Positions 16,014 through 25,562 of a stretch of 64,000 nucleotides of DNA are shown piece by piece. A program made the translations under genes and the position numbers. The stretch is from assembly GCA_963702235.1 (NCBI GenBank), contig CAVPBZ010000028.1:124001-188000 (forward strand). Reading direction: 5' to 3'. Within the stretch, counting starts at the first letter, position 1. The number at the start of each line of letters is the position of its first letter. This DNA is from PALSA-505 sp963702235. Lineage in GTDB: Bacteria > Actinomycetota > Actinomycetes > Streptosporangiales > Streptosporangiaceae. Under the pieces are notes generated by a model. The model was not told the origin of the DNA and did not search any database. It saw only the letters and a list, made by a program, of their open reading frames with translations.

Positions 16014-18257
16014 TCAGGCTTTCTCCAGGAACTCGGCCTGGTCGGGGCCGAGCAGCTCGCTGATCGCGGCGGCCAGGCCGGGATGGCGGTCAAGGTCGGG
16101 ATCGGAGTCCACCAGGGCGGACGCCTCGTCGCGGGCCTCGCCGATCAGCGCCTCGTCACGCAGCAGCGTGAGCAGCCGCAGGCTGGACTTGCGGCCGGCC
16201 TGGGCGGCGCCGAGCACGTCACCCTCGCGGCGCTGCTCCAGGTCGAGCCGGGACAGCCGGAAACCGTCCAGCGTCGCGGCGACCGCGTCGAGCCGCTCCC
16301 GCGAGCTGCTGCCGTCGGCCATCTCGGTGACCAGCAGGCACAGGCCTGCCTGCGCACCGCGGCCGACCCGGCCGCGCAGCTGGTGCAGCTGGGACACGCC
16401 GAACCGCTCCGCGTCCATGACGACCATGACGGTGGCGTTCGGCACGTCCACGCCGACCTCGATGACCGTGGTCGCCACCAGCACGTCGATCGCGCCGGCG
16501 GCGAAGTCCCGCATCAGCCGGTCCTTGTCGTCGGGCCGCAGCCGTCCGTGCAGCACGCCGACCCGCAGCCCCTTGAGCGGTCCTTGCTCGAGCTCGGGCG
16601 CCAGGTCCAGCACGGCCAGCGGCGGCCGGCCCGCGGCTGCACCCGGCCCCCCGCCGCCGTCGGTGCCGCCGCCGTCCGCCGCGCCGTCGTCGGACCCGGC
16701 GGTGCCGTCGCCGTCCGGCTCGCTGCCCGGAACCTCGTCACCCCCGATGCGCGGGCAGACCACGTACGCCTGCCGGCCGTGTCCCACCTCCTCGCGCACC
16801 CGTTCCCAGGCCCGCTCCAGGTATCTCGGCTTGTCCGCGGCCGGCACCACGTGGGTGGCGATCGGGGACCGGCCCGCGGGGAGCTCGCGGAGGGTGGACA
16901 CGTCGAGGTCGCCGTAGACGGTCATGGCGACCGTCCGCGGGATCGGCGTCGCGGTCATGACCAGCACGTGCGGGCGGCCGTCCTGCGCCTTCTCGCGCAG
17001 CACGTCACGCTGCTCGACGCCGAACCTGTGCTGCTCGTCCACCACCACCAGGCCGAGGTCAGCGAACTGCACCCGTTCCTGCAGCAGTGCGTGCGTGCCG
17101 ATCACGATGCCGGCCGCGCCGGAGGCGGCGTCGAGCAGCGCCTCCCGGCGGGCCGCGGCTCCCTGCGAGCCGGTGAGCAGCGCGACCCTGGTGGCCTGCT
17201 CCGCCGCGTCAAGCCTGCCCGCCTGGGCCACCGGGCCGAGCAGGTCGGTGACCGAGCGGTAATGCTGCTGGGCCAGCACCTCGGTCGGCGCGAGCAGCGC
17301 CGCCTGGCCGCCCGCGTCCACCACCTGCAGCATCGCCCGGACCGCGATCACCGTCTTGCCGGAGCCCACTTCGCCTTGCAGCAGCCGGTGCATCGGATGG
17401 GCGCAGGCGAGGTCCGTCGCGATCGTCAGTCCCGCCGCGCGCTGCCCCTCGGTGAGCGTGAACGGAAGCCTCTCGTCGAAGGCGGCGGCGAGGCCGCCGG
17501 GCTCAGCCGGGCGCGGCGTTGCCGGCAGCGCGGCGGCCGCGCGCCGCCGCTGGGCGAGCGCCGACTGCAGGACGAATGCCTCATCCCACTTCAGCCGCTC
17601 CCTGGCCCGTTTCCAGTCCTGGTCGTCCAGCGGCACGTGCACGGCCCGGATCGCCTCGGCCAGGCCGACGAGCCCGCGGCGCTCGCGGATATCGGCCGGC
17701 AATGGGTCGTCCCCGACGTCCAGCACGTCCAGGACGGTGCGCATGCACTTGGCGATCCGCCAGGACGCCAGCTTCCTGGTTGCCGGGTAGACCGGGATGA
17801 TCTGCGCGGCGTACTCCGCGGCCAGCTCGGTGCCCGCCTCGTCGGCGGAGATCACCTCGCAGTCCGGGTGGACCAGCTGGCGCTTGTTCCTGAAGCTGGA
17901 TACCTCGCCGGAGAACAGGCCGTGCGTTCCCGGTGGCAGCCGCCGCTGCCAGGGGTTGCCGCGCGCGCTGAAGAAGGTCAGCACCAGCTTGTGCACGCCG
18001 TCGGTGACGGTGATCTCGATGACATCGCCGCGGCGCCGGGTCATCCGGTAGGAGCGGACGCTGACCACCTGCGCCAGGACGGTGACGTGCTCACCGTCGC
18101 GCAGCGACCCGAGGTCGGTGAGCTCACCTCGCTGGTGGTACCGGCGCGGATAGTGCCGCAGCAGGTCGCCGACGGCCTGGATGCCGAACGCCTCGTTGAA
18201 GGTCTTGCCCGCCTTCGGCCCGAGGATCCGGTCCAGCGGATCGCGCAGGGTCACCAT
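16014..18257 (-). CDS. recG: ATP-dependent DNA helicase RecG
   Basis: Branch-migration helicase that reverses stalled forks. Wedge domain at the N-terminus, Walker A LLQGEVGSGKTVIAVRAM, DEAD-type box VVDEQHRFG, motif III MTATPIPRT, and C-terminal motifs VATTVIEVGVDVPNA and QLRGRVGRG. Start ATG at 18257 matches the family opening (MVTLRDPLDRILG). 747 residues; a Gly/Asp-rich insertion of about 45 residues (PDGDGTAGSDDGAADGGG) sits between the two helicase lobes and is probably a flexible loop. It follows a DinB-family gene by 22 nt. Confidence 0.96.
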   Translation of the reverse strand: MVTLRDPLDRILGPKAGKTFNEAFGIQAVGDLLRHYPRRYHQRGELTDLGSLRDGEHVTVLAQVVSVRSYRMTRRRGDVIEITVTDGVHKLVLTFFSARGNPWQRRLPPGTHGLFSGEVSSFRNKRQLVHPDCEVISADEAGTELAAEYAAQIIPVYPATRKLASWRIAKCMRTVLDVLDVGDDPLPADIRERRGLVGLAEAIRAVHVPLDDQDWKRARERLKWDEAFVLQSALAQRRRAAAALPATPRPAEPGGLAAAFDERLPFTLTEGQRAAGLTIATDLACAHPMHRLLQGEVGSGKTVIAVRAMLQVVDAGGQAALLAPTEVLAQQHYRSVTDLLGPVAQAGRLDAAEQATRVALLTGSQGAAARREALLDAASGAAGIVIGTHALLQERVQFADLGLVVVDEQHRFGVEQRDVLREKAQDGRPHVLVMTATPIPRTVAMTVYGDLDVSTLRELPAGRSPIATHVVPAADKPRYLERAWERVREEVGHGRQAYVVCPRIGGDEVPGSEPDGDGTAGSDDGAADGGGTDGGGGPGAAAGRPPLAVLDLAPELEQGPLKGLRVGVLHGRLRPDDKDRLMRDFAAGAIDVLVATTVIEVGVDVPNATVMVVMDAERFGVSQLHQLRGRVGRGAQAGLCLLVTEMADGSSSRERLDAVAATLDGFRLSRLDLEQRREGDVLGAAQAGRKSSLRLLTLLRDEALIGEARDEASALVDSDPDLDRHPGLAAAISELLGPDQAEFLEKA

Positions 18258-18279
18258 ACGGGCAGGATAGGCCGGGCCG

Positions 18280-18825
18280 TCAGTATCCCGCGGCACCATC
18301 GATGCGCTCACGGAGCAGGTCGGCATGGCCGTTGTGCCGGGCGTACTCGGCGATCATGCTCACCAGGATCTGGCGCAGCGAAATCGGCTGCCCGCTTCGC
18401 AGCACGGTGCCGGTCAGGTCAAGCGACGACGCGGCGGCCACGATCTCGCGGGCGCGACCGCACTCCGCCCGCCAGGCCGCGAGCGCGGCGGCGGGATCAC
18501 CGTCCAGCGACTCGAAGTCCTGATCGGGGTCGTCGTCGGAGTAGTACAGCAGCGGCAGGTCCTGGCCGGCGAACTGTATCCGGAACCACCACCGCTCCAC
18601 CCCGGCCAGGTGCCGGACCAGACCGTGCAGGCTGAGCCCGGAGGACGGGATCGCCCGCTCCGACAGCCGCGCCGGCGGCAGTCCCGCGCACTTCAGCTCG
18701 AACGTCCTGCGCTGCCAGTCAAGCTCAGCGGACAGCGCCTCGCGCTCGCCGCCCGTCCTGGGCGGCTCCGCCCTCGCGCCGGCCGCCCAGGGCAGGGCAT
18801 AATTCTGCGACGGGATCCTCGTCAT
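18280..18825 (-). CDS. DinB family protein (DUF664)
   Basis: 181-residue four-helix DinB-fold protein. The family motif LSLHGLVRHLAGVERWWFR with the conserved His, and a second His in AEYARHNGHADLLRERIDG, are the likely metal ligands. Actinobacterial members include mycothiol-dependent transferases and uncharacterised proteins; which one this is cannot be told from sequence. It is divergent from rpmB across a 190-bp gap and directly precedes recG. Confidence 0.85.
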   Translation of the reverse strand: MTRIPSQNYALPWAAGARAEPPRTGGEREALSAELDWQRRTFELKCAGLPPARLSERAIPSSGLSLHGLVRHLAGVERWWFRIQFAGQDLPLLYYSDDDPDQDFESLDGDPAAALAAWRAECGRAREIVAAASSLDLTGTVLRSGQPISLRQILVSMIAEYARHNGHADLLRERIDGAAGY

Positions 18826-19015
18826 CGCACGAGCATGACAGCAGGCACCGACAGACCGGCTGGGCCGCGCCAGCAGCCAGTCCGGACGGCGCCCGCACGG
18901 CGCCGGTTCGCGTCCGGGCGGCCAGGTCGGTTATCCTTCGACGACCGCCCTGGCGGAGCCGCCGTGCTCGCGCCCCGGGCACCGACCATCCGACCCACCC
19001 CAATGGAGCGATCCC

Positions 19016-19202
19016 GTGGCTTCCGTTTGCGACGTCTGCGGCAAGCAGCCGGGTTTCGGCAACAAGAATCTCGCATTCGCACCGCCGCACCCGCCGCCGC
19101 TGGAACCCCAACATCCAGACCGTGCGGGCCGTCGTCGGACGGACGCCGAAGCGGCTCAACGTGTGCACCTCATGCATCAAGGCAGGCAAGGTCAGCCGCT
19201 GA
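19016..19202 (+). CDS. rpmB: 50S ribosomal protein L28 (one frameshift)
   Basis: Reading from GTG at 19016 (GGAG upstream) gives MASVCDVCGKQPGFGNK; one base later in another frame the protein continues SHSHRRTRRRWNPNIQTVRA to the zinc-ribbon CTSCIKAGKVSR and a stop at 19202. Removing one A in AGAATCT at 19065-19071 (AGATCT) restores a perfect 61-residue L28 with all four cysteines. A second chromosomal rpmB copy could exist, but the exact conservation on both sides suggests a sequence error. L28 binds domain V of 23S rRNA. Confidence 0.9.
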
Positions 19203-19408
19203 CCGCAGGCTGCCCGGCCCGCGCCGGTGCCGTAAAGGCCGCCGCACCCTGCGCCCGGACCGTTTCGGCCCCGAGTCCCATTAGCCTTTGGCCGGCCGAA
19301 TTCCGCGTCGTCACCGCGCACATCACTGATTGCGGGCACGGCGGAGGCGAGCGTTGTTTCGCGGCGGCGGAAATCCCCAGGCAGTCGGCGGAAATCTGCT
19401 GGCCGGGC

Positions 19409-20206
19409 TCAGCGGCCGGACCGGAATCTGCACCGGGCTGAGTTGAAGTAGCAGCCTGGCGGCCCGGCATGCCCGGTGACCCGGAAGAAGAACCGGGCGC
19501 TCGCCCGCGGCCGGAGCACCTGATGGCCCGGCCGCGGCGCCACCCGCGCGGCGCCTCGATCCTGCGGGTCAGGCGGATACCAGCGGGCCCCCCACACCTG
19601 ATCCAACCGGGCGCGCTGGTAGCGCAGCCACAGCTGCCAGCCCGGCAGCGCCGACCCGTTGTGGTTGATGATCGTCACCGAGCCCAGGAATCCGCCGGGC
19701 CAGCGGCGCACCGTCCGGTAGACGATGATCACCCGCGCGTCTGACCGGTGGCCTCGTGACGCGGCACTGGCTGGCCGGCTGTCCTTTTCCCGGTCTGCGC
19801 CGGGGCCGGAGCCACGCCCTGCGCGCGGGCTGGGGGTCGCGTTCACGCGTGCGCCGCTGCCTGCACCGTGGCCGGCCGATGCGGTCCCGCTGGCCGTGCC
19901 GACCGCGGGCGTCGCGGTCCCGAACTGAACGGGGGGCTGATGCGGGCCCGCGGCCGTGCAATTCGCCATGGCGCAGCCCGGGCCGATGCCCTTGAAGACC
20001 AGATGCGTCTGGGTGGTGCCGTAGGCGAGGGTAGCCGCGAACACAATACAGGCGCCCGCGAAAAAAGTAGGAGTTGCCATCAGCCGGCGCAGCGACCGGC
20101 GCGCACGGGCCGGCGACGGCTGGGCAGCAGGGGATGAATTGCCGTGCTGGCTGGCAGGCTCCGTCCCCCCGGGCCCGCTCGAAACTACACGGCGGCGTTT
20201 TAGCAT
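19409..20206 (-). CDS. Membrane-anchored protein with CBM2-like cellulose-binding domain
   Basis: 265-residue protein with a basic cytoplasmic N-terminus, one membrane segment near residues 43-65 (TPTFFAGACIVFAATLAYG), a Ala/Gly/Ser/Thr-rich linker, and a C-terminal domain (RRWPGGFLGSVTIINHNGSALPGWQLWLRY, then VWGARWYPP and ASARFFFRVTG) resembling carbohydrate-binding module family 2. No catalytic domain is present. It would display a polysaccharide-binding domain outside the cell. It is a lone gene between rpmB and thiL. The domain assignment is by pattern, not by search. Confidence 0.65.
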   Translation of the reverse strand: MLKRRRVVSSGPGGTEPASQHGNSSPAAQPSPARARRSLRRLMATPTFFAGACIVFAATLAYGTTQTHLVFKGIGPGCAMANCTAAGPHQPPVQFGTATPAVGTASGTASAGHGAGSGARVNATPSPRAGRGSGPGADREKDSRPASAASRGHRSDARVIIVYRTVRRWPGGFLGSVTIINHNGSALPGWQLWLRYQRARLDQVWGARWYPPDPQDRGAARVAPRPGHQVLRPRASARFFFRVTGHAGPPGCYFNSARCRFRSGR

Positions 20207-20290
20207 CGGGGCGATTTATATCAAGCAATGTCACGTTCTGCTAGATATCGAATTGTAGTTAAGCAATTACCTGAGGTGATGCCTGGCTGG

Positions 20291-21258
20291 TCAGGAGAAG
20301 TGCTGCCAGCCGAATTGACCCCGATAATTCGTGCCGTCAACCCGTACTCCGTGCCCTTCGTGCACGCGCCCGATGACTACCCAGTGCGGCGGAACCGCGG
20401 CATCTGACGGAAATGTCGCGGCCAGCGCGTGATCCTCGCCGCCGGATATCACCCAGTCCAGCGGCGGCAGGCCCAGCACGGCCGCCGCCGCGAGCAGGGG
20501 GCCGGCTCCAGCCGCGCCGTCTCGACGTCGATGAGCACGCCGCTGGCCGCCGCGATGTGACCGAGGTCGGCGAGCAGGCCATCGCTCACGTCGATCATCG
20601 AGGTGGCGCCGGCGGCAGCCGCCTGCGGTCCCGCCGGGTAGGGCGGCCGGGGCCGCCGGTGGGCGGCCAGCGCGTCGGCCGGCTCGGTCAGGCCTGCCTG
20701 CAGCAGCGCGAGGCCTGCGGCGGAAAGCCCCAGCCTGCCCGCGACCGCCACGACATCCCCGGGCCGCGCCCCGCCCCTGGTGACCGGTTCCCGGCCCGCC
20801 ATGGTGCCGAGCGCCGTCACCGCGAGCATGATCACGCTGGCCTCTGACACGTCGCCGCCGACCACGTGGGCACCCGCGCGGGCGGCCTCGCCGGCCAGCC
20901 CGGAGGCGAGCTCGGTGGCCCACGCCACCGGCAGCCCGGAGGGAGCGGCGAGCCCGACGAGCAGCGCCTCGGGCACGGCGCCCATCGCCGCCACGTCAGC
21001 CAGGTTCTGCGCCGCGGCCTTGGCGCCGATGTCGGCCGGGCCTGACCAGTCGGTCCGGAAATGCCGTCCCTGCACGAGCAGGTCCGTCGTGGCGACGATC
21101 CGGGGGTCGGCGACGCGCAGCACGGCCGCGTCGTCGCCGATCCCCACGATCGCGCCCGGCGCCGCGGGCATCCTGGCGGTGATGGCGTCGATGAGCCCGA
21201 ACTCCCCCAGCTCCCCGATGGTGATGCCAGCCTCCGGTGATCCCTCAGCGCCACTCAT
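20291..21258 (-). CDS. thiL: Thiamine-monophosphate kinase ThiL (one frameshift)
   Basis: Phosphorylates thiamine monophosphate to the diphosphate cofactor. N-terminal part: IGDDAAVLRV (metal and ATP binding), DLLVQGRHFRTDW, then GGDVSEASV and SMIDVSDGLLADL. The C-terminal part (AVLGLPPLDWVISGGEDHALAATFP) is in a different frame; one base is missing from the G run at 20497-20501. The GGEDHAL motif is required for the family and is intact after repair. Start taken as ATG 21258 (MSGAEGSPEAG); an in-frame ATG at 21303 is possible. Confidence 0.9.
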
Positions 21259-21383
21259 CCCCGGCACGCCCCCGGCCAGGGAAACGCGACCTGGTTCCAG
21301 CATGGGCGGGACGGCGCGGGTACGGTACGGTGGCCATTCCTGATACCGCTCATTCTCAGATCAGCCCGCCCTGGGAGGACGTC

Positions 21384-21617
21384 GTGGTCCACGCATACAT
21401 CCTCGTCCAGACGGAGGTCGGCAAGGCTGCGGAAGTCGCCGCCCGGATCTCCGACATCACGGGTGTGACCCAGGCGGAAGACGTGACCGGGCCCTACGAC
21501 GTGATCGTCCGCGCCGAGGCCGAGAACGTCGACGACCTCGGCAGGCTCGTGGTGGCCCAGATTCAAGGCGTCAACGGGATAACCCGCACCCTCACGTGCC
21601 CGGTCGTTCACTTCTGA
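21384..21617 (+). CDS. Stand-alone Lrp/AsnC ligand-binding (RAM) domain protein
   Basis: 77-residue protein consisting only of the effector-binding RAM domain of the Lrp family (HAYILVQTEVGKAAEVA, then VTGPYDVIVRAEAENVDDL). There is no DNA-binding domain. GTG at 21384 with GGGAGGA seven bases upstream fixes the start. Such stand-alone RAM proteins sit beside thiL in Streptomyces; they may bind amino acids or heterodimerise with full Lrp regulators. Its 3' end overlaps convergent cofC by 26 nt. Confidence 0.88.
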   Translation: MVHAYILVQTEVGKAAEVAARISDITGVTQAEDVTGPYDVIVRAEAENVDDLGRLVVAQIQGVNGITRTLTCPVVHF

Positions 21618-22272
21618 CCGAACCTCCCGGGCACAGCAGCTGCGGCGCGATCGCCGCGGTGCGCGGCCCGAGCCCGAGCCCGGCCGCGGAATCCAGGTCG
21701 GCCGCGGTGTCCACGTCCCGGCGCAGGCCAGGAATGCCGGTGAGGCCGAGTTCACGGGCGCCCGCCGACCGGTGCCGCTGCCTCGATCCCGGCCCGAACC
21801 TGGGCTGGAACCTGCGGCCCGGTGCGGCCGTGTACAGCGTCGTGCCGGATCCAGCCGCGTCGGGTACGAATGCCTCAGGCCAGCTGGCGGCGGCGCGCAG
21901 CGCCCGGCCCAGCTCCTCAGGCCGCAGCGCGGGCAGGTCCGCGGCGAGCGCGCCGGTGCCGGCGGCCGGGCGGAGCGAGGAAGCCACGGCGGCGCCGTGC
22001 ACGAGCGCCGCGTTCAGGCCGTCGTCGGGCTCGTCCGCGATGACCAGCGCTCCCAGGCCGCCCAGCTCCGCGGCCGCCGCCTGGTCGTCGCTCACCACGA
22101 TCACCGCGGCCACCTCCGGGCAGCTGACGGCGGCCGCCACCGTGTCGGCGGCGAGGGCCAGGGCGAGTTCGGGCCTGCGCGCTCCGGCCAGGCCGGTCAG
22201 CCGGGACTTGGCGCGGGCAAGTACCTTGACGGGGATTACCACCGACCAGGTGCCCGGTGCGTCAGCGGCCAC
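21592..22272 (-). CDS. cofC: 2-phospholactate/phosphoenolpyruvate guanylyltransferase (CofC/FbiD)
   Basis: Activates the phospho-C3 acid used to build coenzyme F420. The opening WSVVIPVKVLARAKSRL is the family's nucleotide-binding N-terminus; VIVVSDDQA and GTGALAADLPALRPEEL are typical of the MobA-like fold. Start GTG 22272 is chosen for the CAGGAG nine bases before it; a longer start at 22365 would overlap plsC. The gene is convergent with the RAM-domain gene. F420 use fits the PPOX-family gene at 42.7 kb. Confidence 0.85.
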   Translation of the reverse strand: MAADAPGTWSVVIPVKVLARAKSRLTGLAGARRPELALALAADTVAAAVSCPEVAAVIVVSDDQAAAAELGGLGALVIADEPDDGLNAALVHGAAVASSLRPAAGTGALAADLPALRPEELGRALRAAASWPEAFVPDAAGSGTTLYTAAPGRRFQPRFGPGSRQRHRSAGARELGLTGIPGLRRDVDTAADLDSAAGLGLGPRTAAIAPQLLCPGGSVRSERPGT

Positions 22273-22363
22273 GGCCGCGCTCCTGCCTCGACACGGCGCG
22301 CGGCAAGCCGGAAGACTGGTCAGCGAGAACAGCGGAAGGCTGGGGAAATGAACAGGCACGATC

Positions 22364-23179
22364 ATGCGTAAGCGGGCGGAGCGGGACTACTCGCCGGGCT
22401 GGCGGCTGTTCACCAAGATCATCCTGCCGCCGCTGATCCGCAGCCTCATGAAACTGGGCACCGGCGGCAAGGAGAACTTCCCGCGCACCGGCGGGATGAT
22501 TGTCGCGGGCAACCACCTGTCCTACGCGGACTGGCCCGCGATGGCGCTGTTCAGCTACTGGGCAGGGCATTACCCGGTGTTCACCATCAAATCGCCGGTG
22601 TTCGATGTCAAGATCATCGGTCCACTCCTGCGCAAGTTCGGCCAGCTGCCGGTGTACCGCGGCCGGGCGGACGCGGCGCTCGTGCTCAACGAAGCTGAGC
22701 AGCGTATCTCCCGTGGCGCCTGCGTCATCTTCTACCCCGAAGGTACCGCGTCCAGGGATCCGGAGCAGTGGCCGATGGTGGCCCGCACCGGCGTGGCCAG
22801 GCTCGCGCTCACCACCGGGGTCCCGGTGATCCCCGTCGCCTGCTGGGGCGCGCAGGTCATCCTGCCCTACGGCGACAAGAAGCCCAGGCTCTTCCCCCGC
22901 AAGCCCGTGCAGATCGTCGCGGGTCCCCCGGTTAACCTGTCCGCGTTCACGGGCCAGCCGCTCACCTCCGGCACGCTGCGCGAGGCCACCAACGCCATCA
23001 TGGCCGACGTGACCAAGCTGCTCGCCGGGCTGCGCGGCGAGGAGCCGCCCGCCGTCCCCTACGACCCGCGCGCCGCGAAACGAGAAGTGGAGCCGGACCG
23101 CACCGCAGCGGACGGCACCGCACCGGACGGCACCGCACCGGACGGCACCGACACGGCACGGAAGGCGCCGCAGGGGTGA
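22364..23179 (+). CDS. plsC: 1-acyl-sn-glycerol-3-phosphate acyltransferase family (PlsC)
   Basis: Acyltransferase of phospholipid synthesis. The catalytic H-x4-D motif appears as NHLSYADWP, and FYPEGTAS is the substrate-binding motif. An N-terminal amphipathic region (LFTKIILPPLIRSLMK) suggests peripheral membrane attachment. The C-terminus ends in tandem DGTAP repeats. The stop codon overlaps the gpsA start by 4 nt (GTGA), so the two lipid genes are translationally coupled. Confidence 0.92.
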   Translation: MRKRAERDYSPGWRLFTKIILPPLIRSLMKLGTGGKENFPRTGGMIVAGNHLSYADWPAMALFSYWAGHYPVFTIKSPVFDVKIIGPLLRKFGQLPVYRGRADAALVLNEAEQRISRGACVIFYPEGTASRDPEQWPMVARTGVARLALTTGVPVIPVACWGAQVILPYGDKKPRLFPRKPVQIVAGPPVNLSAFTGQPLTSGTLREATNAIMADVTKLLAGLRGEEPPAVPYDPRAAKREVEPDRTAADGTAPDGTAPDGTDTARKAPQG

Positions 23180-24181
23180 AGACAGCGGTCATGGGCGCCG
23201 GGTCGTGGGGCACCACGTTCGCGCAGGTGCTCTGCGACGCCGGCACGCCGGTCACCCTGTGGGGGCGCCGGCCGGCAATCACCGATGCCATCTCCGGCCG
23301 GCACGAGAATCCTGACTACCTGTCAGGCATCCGGCTGCCCGACGCGCTGCTCGCGACCTGCGACCCGGCCGAGGCGCTGGCCGGCGCCGACCTCGTCGTG
23401 CTCGCCGTCCCGGCCCAGTCACTGCGGCAGAACCTGGCCGACTGGGCCGCCCTCATCCCGGCCGGCGCGCTGCTGGTCAGCCTCATGAAGGGCATCGAGC
23501 TCGGCAGCTGCAACCGGATGAGCGAGGTCATCACCGAGGTCCTCGGCGTGCCCGGCGAGCGGGTCGCGGTCGTCTCCGGGCCCAACCTGTCCCGCGAGAT
23601 CGCCGCCCGCCAGCACGCGGCGTCCGTGGTCGCCTGCACCGACGACGACGCGGCGAAGCTGCTGCAGAGCGCCTGCCACGCGCCGTACTTCCGCCCGTAC
23701 ACCAACCCCGACGTGATCGGCTGCGAGCTCGGCGGGACGGTCAAGAACGTCATCGCGCTGGCGGTCGGGATGGCCGTCGGGATGGGGCTAGGTGACAACA
23801 CCAAGGCGACCCTGATCACCCGCGGGCTGGCCGAGACGGCCAGGCTCGGCGCGGCCCTCGGCGCCGACCTGCACACGTTCGCCGGTCTGGCCGGGATGGG
23901 AGATTCTGGTCGCTACCTGCAGTTCGCCGTTGTCCCGCAACCGTACGTTCGGGGAAAATCTCGGTCGCGGCGCGACGCTCGCCGAGGTTACGGCGAGGAC
24001 CAGGCAGACGGCGGAAGGGGTGAAGTCCTCGTTGTCGGTGCTCGAGCTCGCCCGCAGGCATGACGTGGAGATGCCACTCACCCAGACCGTCGCGGCGGTG
24101 CTGCACCAGGGGTTGTCCGTGGCGAAGGCGGCCGAGGCGCTGACGTCCCGCTCGCCCAGGCCCGAGCGTTATGGAGTCTGA
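23176..24181 (+). CDS. gpsA: Glycerol-3-phosphate dehydrogenase [NAD(P)+] (one frameshift)
   Basis: Makes sn-glycerol-3-phosphate for phospholipids. N-terminal Rossmann motif GAGSWGTTFAQVL, catalytic GCELGGTVKNVIALAVGMAVGMGLGDN and FAGLAGMGD are in the first frame. The rest (LVATCSSPLSRNRTFGENLG to the stop at 24181) is in the next frame after one extra T in AGATTCT at 23901-23907. Removing it gives an uninterrupted enzyme of about 334 residues. GTG start at 23176 overlaps plsC. Confidence 0.92.
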
Positions 24182-24187
24182 ATAGTC

Positions 24188-25441
24188 ATGGGACCGGAGA
24201 ACTGGCCGCCGGCGCCTGCCGCGGCGCGGCGGCTGGGCGAGAACACGCGGGCCGTCCACCTGCCGCCGCCGCCGGTGCCGTCGCAGCAGCCGCTCGGCAC
24301 GCCGGTGTACCGCACCGCGGCGTTCGCCTTCGAGTCGTCCGCGGAGTACGCCGCGGTGCTCGGCGATACCGCTTCCGGCTACAGCTACAGCCGGATCGAC
24401 AACCCGACCGTGGACGCGTTCGCGGCCGCCGTCGCGGCGCTGGAGAGCGCAAACCTGCCGCAGCCGGCCACGGCGCAGGCGTTCGCGTCCGGGATGGCGG
24501 CGGTCAGCGGCGTGTTCTTCGCCCTCGCCGAAGCGGGCGCGCACGTGGTCGCCTCGGCCGCGATCTACGGCGGCAGCTACGGCTTCCTGCGCAACGTCGC
24601 GGCGAGGTTCGGGGTGTCGACCGACTTCGTGGACGTGACCGATCTTGATCAGGTCCGTGCCGCGCTGCACCCAGCCACCCGGATCGTCTACGCCGAGACG
24701 ATCGCCAACCCGACCACGGCCGTCGCCGACCTGCCGGCCCTGGCCCGGCTGGCCGGCGAGGCGGGGGCGCTGCTCGTGGTGGACTCGACGCTGGCGCCCC
24801 CGGTGGTCTGCCGGCCGCTCGAGCACGGCGCGGACCTGGTGCTGCATTCGGCGACGAAGTACATCGGCGGGCATTCCGACGTCACCGGCGGCGTGGTGAC
24901 CGGGCGGCCCGAGCTGATCAGCCGGATCAGGGCGGTGCGCATCGACACCGGCGGCTCGCTCGCGCCGGACGAGGCTTTCCTGCTCCGCCGCGGGCTGGAG
25001 ACGCTGCCGCTGCGGATGCGCAGGCAGTGCGCGACCGCCGCGGTGTTCGCCGCGACGCTGGCCAAGCACCCGGCGGTGGCCCGGGTGGACTACCCCGGAC
25101 TGGCCGGCCATCCCGGCCACGAGGTGGCCAGGAAGCTGTTTGACGCCGGCCCGGAGGGCACCAGGTTCGGCGCGATCGTGACCATCACCCCGCACGGCGG
25201 CCGCGAGGCCGGCATGGCGTTCGCCGACCGGCTGCGGCTGGCCCAGGTGGCCACGTCGCTCGGCGGGACGCACACCAAGGTCAGCCACGTGGCTTCCACC
25301 ACGCACCGCCAGCTCGACCCGGCCGCGCTGGCGGCGGCGGGGATCGACCCGGGCGCGGTGCGGTTCTCCGTCGGCCTGGAAGACGCGGAGGATCTCGTCG
25401 AGGACGCGCGTTTGTCCCTTGATTCGCTGAACATGAGGTAA
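24188..25441 (+). CDS. PLP-dependent trans-sulfuration enzyme (cystathionine gamma-synthase/lyase family)
   Basis: 417-residue fold-type I PLP enzyme. Family marks are YSRIDNPTVDAFAAAVAALE, FASGMAAVSG, the Asp site LLVVDSTLAPP and the PLP-lysine motif LHSATKYIGGHSDVTGG. The C-terminal SVGLEDAEDLVEDARLSLD is characteristic. Substrate (cystathionine, homocysteine, methionine or O-acylhomoserine) cannot be told from sequence alone. It begins 6 nt after gpsA and ends before a 120-nt GC-rich gap with short direct repeats (CCAGGCCGTGCGGT twice). Confidence 0.9.
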   Translation: MGPENWPPAPAAARRLGENTRAVHLPPPPVPSQQPLGTPVYRTAAFAFESSAEYAAVLGDTASGYSYSRIDNPTVDAFAAAVAALESANLPQPATAQAFASGMAAVSGVFFALAEAGAHVVASAAIYGGSYGFLRNVAARFGVSTDFVDVTDLDQVRAALHPATRIVYAETIANPTTAVADLPALARLAGEAGALLVVDSTLAPPVVCRPLEHGADLVLHSATKYIGGHSDVTGGVVTGRPELISRIRAVRIDTGGSLAPDEAFLLRRGLETLPLRMRRQCATAAVFAATLAKHPAVARVDYPGLAGHPGHEVARKLFDAGPEGTRFGAIVTITPHGGREAGMAFADRLRLAQVATSLGGTHTKVSHVASTTHRQLDPAALAAAGIDPGAVRFSVGLEDAEDLVEDARLSLDSLNMR

Positions 25442-25562
25442 CCTCCGCGCGGGCAGGCCAGGCTGGGAGGTAGCCCGGGAGGCCAGGCCGCGCGATGGCC
25501 GGGGGGCCAGGCCGTGCGGTCGCCAGGAGCCAGGCCGTGCGGTAACCCGGAACGGAGGAAGC

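Noticed and set aside
16083..18635. 850-codon plus-strand open frame opposite recG
   Set aside because: Antisense to RecG, whose motifs are all intact. No recognisable domain and no ribosome binding site.
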